Shown here: positions 16,759-24,953 of the stretch, piece by piece
Layout: every line of letters begins with the position of its first letter
Position numbering within the stretch: position 1 is the stretch's first letter
From: Minisyncoccota bacterium
GTDB lineage: Bacteria; Patescibacteriota; Minisyncoccia; Phycocordibacterales; UBA1006
DNA: 42,971 nucleotides
Assembly (NCBI GenBank): GCA_028697455.1
Contig: JAQVEZ010000003.1
Location: 1-42,971 of the forward strand
Reading direction: 5' to 3'
Position numbers and translations under genes: made by a program
Notes under the pieces: model-generated
Database searches by the model: none
Seen by the model: the letters and a program-made list of their open reading frames with translations, nothing else
Told to the model about the DNA's origin: nothing

Positions 16759-18474
16759 TTATAGTAAATTAATTTCGCTAAATGGAATTTCCCCTTCAAG
16801 TCCTTTCAAAAATCCAGAATCTTTAAGCGTTATCATCCCCTTCTTTCGCGCAGCTTCATAAATCTTTTGTTCGGTAGGTTCTTCGAGAATAATGCGCTCT
16901 ATTTCATTATCAACCTTAAACATTTCCATAACAGCAAGTCGTCCTTGCAAACCATTTGGTGCGTCAGCTGTCGGTTGAACATCATAGATAGGTCGATCAA
17001 AATTAATCTTTGAACGATATTCTTCTGGGAGATCAGCGAACTGTTCTTCCATCATCTTTTTGATACTTGCTTGGTTCTGAGACTCAACAGCAGCTCCTGG
17101 AGCAATTTTTCTTACCAAACGCTGAGCTACTCCAAGAATGAGCGTCGGCGCAATCAAATAAGGATCGACTCCCATATCGACAAGACGAGGAATAATTCCA
17201 AGAGAACTATTCGTGTGCAAGGTTGCAAAAACAAGGTGCCCTGTAAGCGCCGCTTGGATAGCGAGCCCTGCGGTCTCCTTGTCTCGAATCTCTCCCACCA
17301 AAATAACATCCGGGTCTTGTCGTACGATAGACCGTAACCCATTCGCAAAGGTATAACCAATCTCTGCATGAACTTGAGACTGGTTAACTCCAGGAAACTG
17401 ATACTCGATAGGATCTTCGAGAGAAACAACGTTTTTCGTCTCTCTGTCGACAATTTCAAGCATCGAATAGAGCGTTGTTGTCTTTCCTGACCCTGTCGGC
17501 CCTGTAATGAGAATAAGCCCATGAGGACGCGCAATTGCCTCACGTATCATTTCATTTTGGTCTTGGGTGAGCCCAAGCTCATCGAGTTTTTTAATCCCCC
17601 GCTGTGAGTCAAGAACACGAATCACAACCTTCTCACCAAAAAAAGTTGGCATTACCGATACACGGAAGTCAATTTTTCGGTCATCAATAATTGCTGGGAA
17701 ACGTCCGTCTTGTGGGCGGCGTCGTTCATCCAATTTCATGGTCTTGGTCATAATTTTGATTCGAGCAACGATAGCGCTGTGGGTATTTTTAGGAAGTTCA
17801 AGATAGGTAGACAAAATTCCATCAAGACGAAATCGCACACGTACAAGTTCTCCCGTGTGTTCAATATGGATGTCTGAAGCTCCCTCCTGAACGGCATGAC
17901 GAATAATGGTCGCAACCATCTTGGTAATAGGAGCATCTTCCGCAATTCGTTCCCCTTCTTGAGATCCTCGAATACCACCAGAAGCAATTGAATCAACAGG
18001 GGCATCAATGTTGACGTACTCTTCAAGAGCATCTTCAACTTCTCCTGAAAGCCCTCGGTATTTTTCCATGAGCTTTTGGTACCCATATTCGGTAAGAATA
18101 TAAATTCGATAAGGAGTTCCTGTCTTCGCAGTAATAAACTGAAGAACATTTTGCGCCTCAATATCGCGGGGGTTAATCATTCCTACTTCAAGAATGCCAT
18201 CATCACTCAAACCAAAAGCTATCATCTGATAAAGACGTGCGGTTTCTTCTGGAATCTTCTTGATAATTTCGATAGGAACATCTTCATAGTTAATTTCTTT
18301 TTTAGGTACAGCAAAATACTCACTCTTGGCATCTAAAATCACTCGATCCTCAATTCCAAGAATCCCCAAAATCTCTTCAATAGTCTTTTCCTCTTTGGTG
18401 CTTCTGGTGATAATTTCATCAACTTGATAGCGAGTGATGAGACCTTTTTTTACTAAAATTTCTAAGAAGTTCAT
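16759..18474 (-). CDS. pilB: Type IV pilus extension ATPase without tetracysteine zinc site
   Basis: PilB drives pilus assembly. The 571-aa protein has an N-terminal MshEN-type domain (about 1-140), a linker, then the GspE/PilB ATPase with ASDIHIEH (199-206), Walker A GPTGSGKT (325-332), Asp box region, Walker B DPDVILVGEIRD (387-398) and His box TGHLVFATLHTN (411-422). In most GspE/PilB proteins the stretch after QRLVRK holds four cysteines that bind zinc; here residues 453-512 contain none, although the flanking QRLVRK and GRLAVMEMF are conserved, and I see no Cys in the protein. It follows a terminator and its own promoter-like TATTAT, separate from pilM-P. Confidence 0.95.
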   Translation of the reverse strand: MNFLEILVKKGLITRYQVDEIITRSTKEEKTIEEILGILGIEDRVILDAKSEYFAVPKKEINYEDVPIEIIKKIPEETARLYQMIAFGLSDDGILEVGMINPRDIEAQNVLQFITAKTGTPYRIYILTEYGYQKLMEKYRGLSGEVEDALEEYVNIDAPVDSIASGGIRGSQEGERIAEDAPITKMVATIIRHAVQEGASDIHIEHTGELVRVRFRLDGILSTYLELPKNTHSAIVARIKIMTKTMKLDERRRPQDGRFPAIIDDRKIDFRVSVMPTFFGEKVVIRVLDSQRGIKKLDELGLTQDQNEMIREAIARPHGLILITGPTGSGKTTTLYSMLEIVDRETKNVVSLEDPIEYQFPGVNQSQVHAEIGYTFANGLRSIVRQDPDVILVGEIRDKETAGLAIQAALTGHLVFATLHTNSSLGIIPRLVDMGVDPYLIAPTLILGVAQRLVRKIAPGAAVESQNQASIKKMMEEQFADLPEEYRSKINFDRPIYDVQPTADAPNGLQGRLAVMEMFKVDNEIERIILEEPTEQKIYEAARKKGMITLKDSGFLKGLEGEIPFSEINLL

Positions 18475-18502
18475 ATGCTTAACTAATTCTATAATACCAA
18501 AT

Positions 18503-18529
18503 AAAAACTTCTTTGTGAAAGAAGTTTTT
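18503..18529 (-). terminator. Terminator between the pilP-like gene and pilB
   Basis: A perfect 12-bp stem (18503-18514 with 18518-18529) with a 3-base loop is followed on the minus strand by TTTTTATTT. It ends the pilMNO-P transcript before pilB, whose probable TGGTATTAT extended -10 lies directly downstream. Confidence 0.82.
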
Positions 18530-18539
18530 ATTTATCGTC

Positions 18540-19031
18540 CTAACGAACAGGAAGAACAGGATCAGGAATAATAATATCTCCTTCTCCTAGCTCTCCTCCT
18601 TCAAGAGGGGCTGGATCTTCTCCCCCTTGATCAAAGAAATCTCCTGGTTGTTCTGTTTCAGGGATAGAAATACTTGGAAGCACTACATCAAAACCAATAG
18701 GCAAAAATGGGTTAGGTCTTCCTATACGTGTTGGCTTGAGAATAATGAATCGGGAATCTTGAAGGGACCGAAATACAGGATTACTAAAGATATCATCATT
18801 AAGCGTAATGGAACGAATATTTCCGAGAATTTTCAAAATTTCTGAGTTTGCCAAAGAAACATCAGTGTTCTGAACTTGTCCCAAGGAACCCATTCCTGCA
18901 AGACTTGAAAGTGACCCCTGAGAAGATGGTTTTGCTCCTTCAGGTGAAGATAAAAACGAATACACAACAAGCAGCGCAATAGCAACAACAAGCCCTATGA
19001 TAATTTTTTTTATGTTTTGTTTGTTTTTCAT
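18540..19031 (-). CDS. PilP-like pilus alignment protein (tentative)
   Basis: The 163-aa product (from the ATG at 19031) has one N-terminal membrane helix (about residues 8-28), a Ser/Gly-rich linker, and a C-terminal domain with RFIILKPTRIGRPNPFLPIG, a pattern that recalls the short GRxxPF segment of PilP and GspC-type proteins. It ends in an acidic, Pro/Gly-rich tail. The assignment depends mostly on position directly after pilO in a pilM-N-O-P order; sequence alone would give only 'membrane-anchored protein'. Open sequence extends to 19070 but overlaps pilO; the ATG at 19031 leaves a 4-nt gap. Confidence 0.6.
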   Translation of the reverse strand: MKNKQNIKKIIIGLVVAIALLVVYSFLSSPEGAKPSSQGSLSSLAGMGSLGQVQNTDVSLANSEILKILGNIRSITLNDDIFSNPVFRSLQDSRFIILKPTRIGRPNPFLPIGFDVVLPSISIPETEQPGDFFDQGGEDPAPLEGGELGEGDIIIPDPVLPVR

Positions 19032-19035
19032 AGTT

Positions 19036-19605
19036 TTAGTAAAGAGCGTCTTTAAGCCAGTAAGTATCAATGGTTATCTTGTATTGGAAGGTAACATACG
19101 AATCTGTTTGAGAGGTTGAAATATCAAGAGAGCGAATATCTGTTAGTCTAAGGTTCCTTTCGATGTCTCGAATAAAGAGAAGGAAGTTTTCATAATCCCC
19201 TCGCAGGCTGAAATCCAAAGTAACGACTCCATAGTCATTTGTTTCGATATCAAAACCTTCTTGAAGCCCGCCAGATTTTGCTTTTTCTTCTTTACTTGCA
19301 GAAACAGAGGCTATTTCCAAATTGTATTTTTGAGCAGTTTGTTCAAACTCAAGTATGAGCTTTACATTATCAGCACTGTCAGGAATCATTTTTTCCAAGA
19401 GCTGAATGTCCGCATTTGAGATAGTGTTTCGTTTTTCCAAGAGCGAATCTCTCATTGACTGCAGTTGTCGTGCGTTTGAGAGAACTCCTTCAAGCTCAGC
19501 GTCCTTTGCATTGAGCTCTCCTATTTGTTCATACTGCGGTCTTACAATAAGAACAAAGATTGCGATAGAGGCAATAATTGCCAAATATGATAAAAGATTT
19601 TTCAT
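19036..19605 (-). CDS. pilO: Type IV pilus inner-membrane protein PilO
   Basis: PilO forms, with PilN, the periplasmic-side alignment complex of the pilus machine. The 189-aa protein has one membrane helix at the N-terminus (about residues 5-23), a coiled coil (about 25-90, with repeated LEGVLSNARQLQSMRDSLLEKR-like heptads, given here as position only) and a C-terminal ferredoxin-like domain (about 95-185) containing GDYENFLLFIRDIERNLR, the most recognisable PilO segment. It overlaps no gene and is 4 nt from pilN. Confidence 0.88.
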   Translation of the reverse strand: MKNLLSYLAIIASIAIFVLIVRPQYEQIGELNAKDAELEGVLSNARQLQSMRDSLLEKRNTISNADIQLLEKMIPDSADNVKLILEFEQTAQKYNLEIASVSASKEEKAKSGGLQEGFDIETNDYGVVTLDFSLRGDYENFLLFIRDIERNLRLTDIRSLDISTSQTDSYVTFQYKITIDTYWLKDALY

Positions 19606-19609
19606 AAGC

Positions 19610-20308
19610 TTAATTATTATCTCCTAGATTAAAGTTAACGTTCTCTCCTGTTCCAGCTGACCCTTGATCATCAGGAATGATAATCCCCTCTGGAATAACA
19701 AGATCTGGAATTTGCTGATTAACAACGGTCCTTCCGTAATTGATAAGAGAAGGGTTAAGATAAAAATCAAGAGAAAAAGTAACTCTCCCGGTATCAGTAA
19801 TGGCAAAGTTAGAAAAGATATGGTTCTGAATAAACTGGTTATCTCGGAAGATGTCAGATTGCTGTGCTATTTGTAAATAGCCACGAGCTTCTCCCTTGGC
19901 GCTGATAGTTGATCCTTCTGGAGAATAGTTAAAGGTCAAATTAGCATAACGAATATCTGGAAGAGTTGATTCGGCAAAAGAATCAAAGAAATCTGAAATA
20001 GCAATGTGCTTATCAAGAAGGGTTGTTCCTGCCCTGAGTCTGATATCAAGTTTTTTGAGTTCAACAATTGCAGAAGGTTCGAAGGCTTTTTCTGCTCGGT
20101 TGATAGATTCTATTCGTGAGTTAACGACTGCAGAAAGACTTGTTTTATAAATAAGCACTCCTACCGCTGATACAATAGCAGCGATAAAAACAAGAAAAGA
20201 AAGAATCCCCAAGAGACTCCTTCGGTTTTTTGCACTTTGAGACTCTGGAGCTTTCACCTGAGCCAAGTTTTTCTTTGGAATAAATGTTGTTTTAAATTCT
20301 CTATCCAT
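19610..20308 (-). CDS. pilN: PilN-like pilus assembly protein
   Basis: The 232-aa protein has a cytoplasmic N-terminus, FIPKKNLAQVKAPE, one membrane helix (about 31-53), a coiled-coil-like segment and a C-terminal domain about 100 residues long, the layout of PilN. In PilN the N-terminal tail docks onto PilM; here the tail is longer than the classic INLLP motif and does not contain it, so this match is by layout and position between pilM and pilO. The C-terminus is acidic and Gly-rich. A TATAAT box 10 nt before the ATG gives possible internal transcription. Confidence 0.72.
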   Translation of the reverse strand: MDREFKTTFIPKKNLAQVKAPESQSAKNRRSLLGILSFLVFIAAIVSAVGVLIYKTSLSAVVNSRIESINRAEKAFEPSAIVELKKLDIRLRAGTTLLDKHIAISDFFDSFAESTLPDIRYANLTFNYSPEGSTISAKGEARGYLQIAQQSDIFRDNQFIQNHIFSNFAITDTGRVTFSLDFYLNPSLINYGRTVVNQQIPDLVIPEGIIIPDDQGSAGTGENVNFNLGDNN

Positions 20309-20318
20309 AACTTTACTT

Positions 20319-20324
20319 ATTATA
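20319..20324 (-). promoter_or_regulatory. -10 box of the pilN-like gene
   Basis: TATAAT on the minus strand, 10 nt before the ATG at 20308, in the 44-nt gap after pilM. Confidence 0.5.
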
Positions 20325-20352
20325 AAGGTTTTTCTCGAAAAAAGAAATAATC

Positions 20353-21462
20353 TTACTCAACCCCCTGAAGAGCAAGCCCTAATGCTACCGCAAACTCAGG
20401 CCCTGCCTTTGAGAGCACATCATCAAGGAAATCTGGTGCTGATGCTTTGCTAAAAGGATCTGCAAAAGCCGTAAAAATATTATAGCGAGACTCTATCTCG
20501 TCTTTCAAAGAATGGAGTCGTGAACCACCTCCAGCAAGGATAATTTTGCTGAGGGGTTTTTGATGGGTTTTTTCAAAGTCAAAAATAACATTTTGTATCT
20601 CAGAAAAAATATACTGCATTCCTGATTGAATAATTGAATACACTTCTTGGCGTGGACTTTCTCGGTTAAGTCCTACTTGTTTCTTAAGATTCTCTGCTTC
20701 TGCAAAATCTACATTGAGAGATTTTTGAATCGTGTTCGTAAAGAAAGCAGACCCACGATTCACCGCTCGAAACTTACGCACAATACCGTGCTCAATAATT
20801 GCCATACGTACTCCTGATGCTCCAAAGTCAAGAAGCATCACCGGAGAAAGCTCGTGTTTTAAACTTCCTCGTGCAGCGCTAAAGGTCTCAATCTCAAGGC
20901 GAACATCTCGAAAGGCTCCAATGCTCTCAGCAATTGTGTTGTAGCGAAAAACAACTTCGTTTCTCACGGCAGTAACGAGGACTTCGGTTTCTCGTTTGGT
21001 AGGAACTCCTGCGGTATCGTACATTTCCCGTTGAGGAATCACCCACCAATCCAAAGAAATTTCCGAAAGAGGAACAGGAATGTATTTTCGTGCTTCATTC
21101 TGGATAACTCCAGCAAGCTCCTTTTCGGTAACAGGAGGTACTTTGAGCACGAAAATAAGACTCGTCGAAGACGATACTGAGATCACGGCACTCTTGGCAG
21201 TAACGTTTGCTTGTTCGAGGAGGTTCTGTAAAGCCTCAGTGATTTTTTCTGCTTCAAGATTTGTCAATTGCCCTGAAAACCCTTCATCCTGATAAGGACC
21301 CAAAGCAATCGAGCCATAGGTATCGAGGAGGATTCTTCCCTTTTCTTTTTTGAGTTGGACAATTTTGATATACGAAGAACCAATATCAATTCCGACAAAG
21401 GTGTCTGATTTTTTGTTTTTTAAGCCAGAAAAAAATTCCGTAACACTATCCTTTATAGACAT
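20353..21462 (-). CDS. pilM: Type IV pilus actin-like ATPase PilM
   Basis: PilM is a cytoplasmic actin-fold protein that links the motor to PilN. The 369-aa product has the first phosphate-binding motif GIDIGSSYIKIVQL (about 23-36), the second in LLDFGASGVRMAI, and the adenosine motif KIILAGGGSRL near residue 310. The frame is open to a GTG at 21480, but the ATG at 21462 is preferred since a TATACT box (21471-21476) lies in between. It opens the pilM-N-O-P operon and is divergent from the ComF-type gene, with only 43 bases between the two start codons. Confidence 0.95.
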   Translation of the reverse strand: MSIKDSVTEFFSGLKNKKSDTFVGIDIGSSYIKIVQLKKEKGRILLDTYGSIALGPYQDEGFSGQLTNLEAEKITEALQNLLEQANVTAKSAVISVSSSTSLIFVLKVPPVTEKELAGVIQNEARKYIPVPLSEISLDWWVIPQREMYDTAGVPTKRETEVLVTAVRNEVVFRYNTIAESIGAFRDVRLEIETFSAARGSLKHELSPVMLLDFGASGVRMAIIEHGIVRKFRAVNRGSAFFTNTIQKSLNVDFAEAENLKKQVGLNRESPRQEVYSIIQSGMQYIFSEIQNVIFDFEKTHQKPLSKIILAGGGSRLHSLKDEIESRYNIFTAFADPFSKASAPDFLDDVLSKAGPEFAVALGLALQGVE

Positions 21463-21470
21463 ACAAAATA

Positions 21471-21476
21471 AGTATA
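21471..21476 (-). promoter_or_regulatory. -10 box of pilM, leaderless
   Basis: TATACT on the minus strand, 8 nt before the pilM ATG. Confidence 0.58.
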
Positions 21477-21493
21477 TCACATCTCAAAAATGT

Positions 21494-21499
21494 TATACT
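21494..21499 (+). promoter_or_regulatory. -10 box of the ComF-type gene, leaderless
   Basis: TATACT on the plus strand, 6 nt before the ATG at 21506; it lies 17 bases from the divergent pilM box, so the two promoters overlap. Confidence 0.58.
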
Positions 21500-21505
21500 C
21501 ACAAT

Positions 21506-22126
21506 ATGAGTATTTTCTCCTTTTTTCTAGATTTGGTTTTTCCACAACCTTTTTCGAAAGATTTTTTTGAAGAGCTCCCTTCTGCTCCGATACTCCCCGA
21601 CAGGAAACTCTTTGCCTTATATGACTACCACGACCCTCGTGTCAGAAAGCTCATCTTCCATCTCAAGAAATACACAAGCCCTTCTCGCGATGCTCTCATC
21701 AGCAAAGAGCTTTATCAATCCATGATAGAAAATATTTCTGAGTTGCAACAATTCTCTTTCTTCCTCTCCCCTCTCGTTATTATTATTCCTCCTCACAAAG
21801 ACAAAGGGCGAAAACAAGCAAACACCAACCAATGCGAGCACATAGCTCGTCTCTTTGCAAAAGAACTTTCTGGAACTTTCGACAAAAAACTCCTGAACAA
21901 AATAAAACAAACCAAAAAACAAGCGCTCATCAACCACAAACAAGAACGCCTTAAAAACATCAAAAACAGCTTTGCCATAAAGGAGAAAAACCTCTCAAAA
22001 GTTTTCCAACGAGATATCATCATTATCGATGATCTCATTACAACAGGAGCAACCATGAATGAAGCTATTCGTGTATTAAAAAAAGCAGGAGCACGAAACG
22101 TTATCGGCATTGCCCTTGCTCATTAA
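21506..22126 (+). CDS. comF: ComF-family phosphoribosyltransferase-like protein
   Basis: ComF proteins have a type I phosphoribosyltransferase fold and are needed for natural transformation in several bacteria. The 206-aa product has YDYHDPRVRKLIFHLKKY (the ComF segment before the PRTase core), VIIIPPHKDKGRKQANTNQ (a substitute for the PVPL..R..RG.NQ motif) and the PRPP-binding loop IIIIDDLITTGATMNEA. The usual N-terminal zinc ribbon with CxxC pairs is missing: the first 30 residues hold no cysteine. The start at 21506 is chosen because the -10 box sits in the longer open frame. Divergent location from pilM supports a shared role in DNA uptake. Confidence 0.85.
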   Translation: MSIFSFFLDLVFPQPFSKDFFEELPSAPILPDRKLFALYDYHDPRVRKLIFHLKKYTSPSRDALISKELYQSMIENISELQQFSFFLSPLVIIIPPHKDKGRKQANTNQCEHIARLFAKELSGTFDKKLLNKIKQTKKQALINHKQERLKNIKNSFAIKEKNLSKVFQRDIIIIDDLITTGATMNEAIRVLKKAGARNVIGIALAH

Positions 22127-22130
22127 AAAT

Positions 22131-23099
22131 TTATTGATTCGCAAAACGAATAAGGAGGAGAATCTGAATAACAATAAAAGCAAAATAAATCCCCAAGAGG
22201 ATATATCCCTCGCTACGAGAGAGAATATCTTTGGACCGAATAAAGAAATAGAGCAAAACAAAACCAAGCACCACAAACAAGAACGAAACAAGAAATACTG
22301 ATTGACCAACAACAAAAGGTGCTGAGAAAAGAGCCACAATAGCAAAGGTCAAGGTGTTAAAAGTTGCCGATCCCAAATAATTCCCTAAAGCAACTTCTGC
22401 TCTTTTCTTGAGAACCGAACGAACGGCAACAGCAATCTCTGGGACATTCGTTCCAAAAGACAGCAAGAGAATTCCTATCAAATACTCTGGAGCATTAAAA
22501 TGATGAGCAAAAAAACTCGCTTCTTTAACCAACACATTTCCAGCAACAAAAATAATTCCACTCAAAACAAGGATTTTTGCAATATCAATCCAAAAATGCG
22601 CTGAATAAAGAAACTGTGAAAGAGGGACTTTGACTGCAGAATTAACCTTCTTTTCTTTCTTGATTTTGAGCATAAAAAGAAGCATCACATAAGCTCCCAA
22701 AGCAACCACCCCCGAAATCCAATTAATCGTTCCAAACAAAACAAGAAGCGACGGCACCGCAACAATAGCCAAAACCAAAGCAAGTCGCCATCGGTCAAAG
22801 AACTTATCCATCTTGATACCATTTCCAATCACGGCAAGCAACGGCACAACCAAAATCAACAATGCGAATGACGCTCCAATCGTATTTCCTACCGAAATAG
22901 CAGGTGTTCCACTCGCTAACGAATTCAACGCAACCGAAAACTCTCCCAAAGACGTAACAAAAGCCAAAACAAAAAAAGCAACAAAGAACCCATTCTTGTT
23001 TAGCTTTTTTGCAATACTATCAACGAGATCAACAATAGCTCCAGCGGTGAACCACACGCCACCGATACACAATAAAAACAATCCAATATGACTCAACAT
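22131..23099 (-). CDS. Ca2+/cation antiporter (CaCA family, YrbG-like)
   Basis: The 322-aa protein has about ten membrane helices and the two inverted alpha-repeats that form the ion path of sodium/calcium exchangers: SLGEFSVALNSLASG...ISVGNTIGASF in the first half (about residues 50-78) and GTNVPEIAVAVRSVL...VALGNYLGSATFNTL in the second (about 215-255). The acidic residues in these repeats (E53, E in VPE) are the expected ion ligands. A basic loop separates the halves. It probably exports calcium or a similar cation in exchange for sodium or protons. It converges on comF with 4 nt between stops and no terminator seen. Confidence 0.9.
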   Translation of the reverse strand: MLSHIGLFLLCIGGVWFTAGAIVDLVDSIAKKLNKNGFFVAFFVLAFVTSLGEFSVALNSLASGTPAISVGNTIGASFALLILVVPLLAVIGNGIKMDKFFDRWRLALVLAIVAVPSLLVLFGTINWISGVVALGAYVMLLFMLKIKKEKKVNSAVKVPLSQFLYSAHFWIDIAKILVLSGIIFVAGNVLVKEASFFAHHFNAPEYLIGILLLSFGTNVPEIAVAVRSVLKKRAEVALGNYLGSATFNTLTFAIVALFSAPFVVGQSVFLVSFLFVVLGFVLLYFFIRSKDILSRSEGYILLGIYFAFIVIQILLLIRFANQ

Positions 23100-23107
23100 A
23101 TCGGATT

Positions 23108-23113
23108 ATTATA
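23108..23113 (-). promoter_or_regulatory. -10 box of the antiporter gene, leaderless
   Basis: TATAAT on the minus strand, 8 nt before the ATG at 23099. Confidence 0.58.
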
Positions 23114-23142
23114 ACACAGAATATTCAGGATAAATAAAAATT

Positions 23143-23502
23143 TTATGGCGTAACACTGAACACTTCATGTACTTTGATCACCAAAATGCCCGAAACCGTT
23201 CGCTCGGGGAAATGCTCCCCTGCCCAAACGCGTATCTCATCAACGAGAGCTCCTTCGGTCTGATAATCAACAACGCCTTTTATCTGATATCCCTCCATAT
23301 CAATCCACGCTGAAAGAGCCACAGAAGGATGTGCCAGAATATTTTGTAACGTCTTCTTCATAAAATAATTAACAAGAACAACATCATCCCCAACAATTTT
23401 TAAGGTTGAAACAGGAATAACATTGAGTTCTCCCTCAGCAGAAAGCGTTGCAAGCGCCTTTGACTTTGCCGCAAGAAGAAAATCTTTTACCTTTTGATCC
23501 AT
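23143..23502 (-). CDS. FMN-binding split-barrel (pyridoxamine 5'-phosphate oxidase-like) protein
   Basis: The 119-aa protein has the compact split-barrel pattern of the PNPOx-like family: KVKDFLLAAKSKALATLSAEGELNVIPVS at the start, LVNYFMKKTLQNILAHPSVAL (the flavin phosphate-binding strand and helix) and a C-terminal strand rich in Val/Ile. These small proteins bind FMN or F420 and reduce or oxidise small molecules; the substrate is unknown. A TATAAT on the minus strand some 35 nt upstream (in the region around 23535-23542) may be its promoter. It lies between the antiporter and the restriction-modification island. Confidence 0.85.
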   Translation of the reverse strand: MDQKVKDFLLAAKSKALATLSAEGELNVIPVSTLKIVGDDVVLVNYFMKKTLQNILAHPSVALSAWIDMEGYQIKGVVDYQTEGALVDEIRVWAGEHFPERTVSGILVIKVHEVFSVTP

Positions 23503-23601
23503 AGTGTTGTTTGATTAGTGAGTAATGATTTGATTATAGCTTTTACGAAGGAGAAATGAAATAAGCAAAAATGTGTTTTTGTATCCTTTATCTTAAAGGT
23601 T

Positions 23602-24348
23602 TTATTTCTGAAATATAAATAAATGTTCATGCATGATTAACAAAAAATTGCTTTCTTTGGATTTCTTTACCCAAAAACCAGTAGCCTTGCAATTATATTG
23701 TCTTTTTATAATATCTTCCTTTAGTTGAAATCCTACGTTGAGAAACTTTTCCATAACACGATAAGCGAGTGGTTGATACATTTTATTTCTACGAGTATCT
23801 CCAATTAAAATTGCACAGAATTTGCCAGGCTTAAGAACGCGAAAAAGTTCTTTAGCCACCTTTTCGATCTCATTAGCAAATATTTCGAGATTATGAATAT
23901 TTGAAAGATCCTCTTCTATTTCTCCATTACTGTATTTTATGATATCTGCATACGGAGGGTGCGTGAGAATAAAATCAACACTATCATTTTCAGCCTTACC
24001 CAAATCTCTTGCATCACGTTTTACTACTTTTTGCCAAGACTTATTCTCTACATCAAATTTCAAACTCTCTTTTGTTCGCTCAAGCGCACTATCATTTACA
24101 TCAGAACAAATAATATTTCTATTCAAAATCTTCGCTTCAATAGCAGTTGTTCCACCTCCTACCATTGGATCAAGTAAAATATCACCTTCGTCTGAATAAC
24201 GAAGTATAAGATTACGAGCAACCTCAGGAGACCAATTTCCCCGCCAATCTGATTTGTGTGTTGCCCAATTTCCTCGTCGAGGAAAGGCCCAGACAGTAGT
24301 GCATTCTAATTCAAAATTGTCTGGATGAAGTTTTACCTTTTTATTCAT
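23602..24348 (-). CDS. Second DNA amino-methyltransferase of a type II R-M system
   Basis: The 248-aa protein is an S-adenosylmethionine-dependent N4-cytosine or N6-adenine DNA methyltransferase. It has NWSPEVARNLILRYS, then motif I DPMVGGGTTAIEAK (about residues 60-73), an acidic SDVND, and motif IV FILTHPPYADI (about 129-139), in the order I-IV. The catalytic tetrapeptide reads HPPY instead of the more common DPPY, NPPY or SPPY. It overlaps the nuclease gene upstream by 8 nt, so it is translated with it. With the D12 methylase the system has two modification enzymes, as is common when the site is asymmetric and each strand needs its own methylase. Target base is not known. Confidence 0.85.
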   Translation of the reverse strand: MNKKVKLHPDNFELECTTVWAFPRRGNWATHKSDWRGNWSPEVARNLILRYSDEGDILLDPMVGGGTTAIEAKILNRNIICSDVNDSALERTKESLKFDVENKSWQKVVKRDARDLGKAENDSVDFILTHPPYADIIKYSNGEIEEDLSNIHNLEIFANEIEKVAKELFRVLKPGKFCAILIGDTRRNKMYQPLAYRVMEKFLNVGFQLKEDIIKRQYNCKATGFWVKKSKESNFLLIMHEHLFIFQK

Positions 24349-24946
24349 TCCAATATTCTTGTCCGAGCCTAAGTCGTTTTAATATATCCGTAAAACCAAT
24401 ATATTCAATATTCTTATCCTTATAAAAAGCTAGACTTTCTCTTAATTCAGGTGTTTGTTTCTGTGTAACGAGAAGATCTCCAAAACCAAATGCTTCACGC
24501 GCTTCGTACTCTTGATAGCCAACTAGAATAATTTGCAAGGGCTTATCATACAGTCGAGGAACTTCACCATATTTTAAAGGGACCCCAAGTATTTTTTCAC
24601 CAGCAGTTCCAGATGTCGTCCAGTTACGACCTTTCACCTCATAAACAAAATCGTCACATTCCAGGTCGGGTCTATACTCTTTATTGCGAATACTACTCTC
24701 CTTATTCTCTGCACGACGAACATTTTTTCTACCTATTTTCTCTAAAGCTTCTTTTGCTAAACCTTCGCACAGCCTTGTTGTCCATTGCCCATTATTTTCC
24801 GTACCCAATATACTATTTCCCCAATTATCTTCTTCTTTTTTAAAACTTTTTAATATCTTGTTGTTTGAAGTATCTGCTAAGGTTTTTTCTGTAATCCCTC
24901 TAAAACACCATTTAATAATATCATTGTTCTCTAATAAATTATCCAT
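24341..24946 (-). CDS. Type II restriction endonuclease, PD-(D/E)XK fold (inferred)
   Basis: The 201-aa protein lies between two DNA methylase genes, which is the main clue. Its centre has a PD-(D/E)XK nuclease core: PD at 93-94 (RPDLECDDF) and ExK at 103-105 (VYEVKGRNW), with the right spacing for the metal-binding Asp, Glu and catalytic Lys. Downstream, TSGTAGEKILG and QIILVGYQEYEA complete a plausible core. I do not recognise the specificity. Start at 24946 is 7 nt after the D12 methylase stop; the end overlaps the second methylase. Confidence 0.82.
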   Translation of the reverse strand: MDNLLENNDIIKWCFRGITEKTLADTSNNKILKSFKKEEDNWGNSILGTENNGQWTTRLCEGLAKEALEKIGRKNVRRAENKESSIRNKEYRPDLECDDFVYEVKGRNWTTSGTAGEKILGVPLKYGEVPRLYDKPLQIILVGYQEYEAREAFGFGDLLVTQKQTPELRESLAFYKDKNIEYIGFTDILKRLRLGQEYWNE

Positions 24947-24953
24947 CGTTCTC

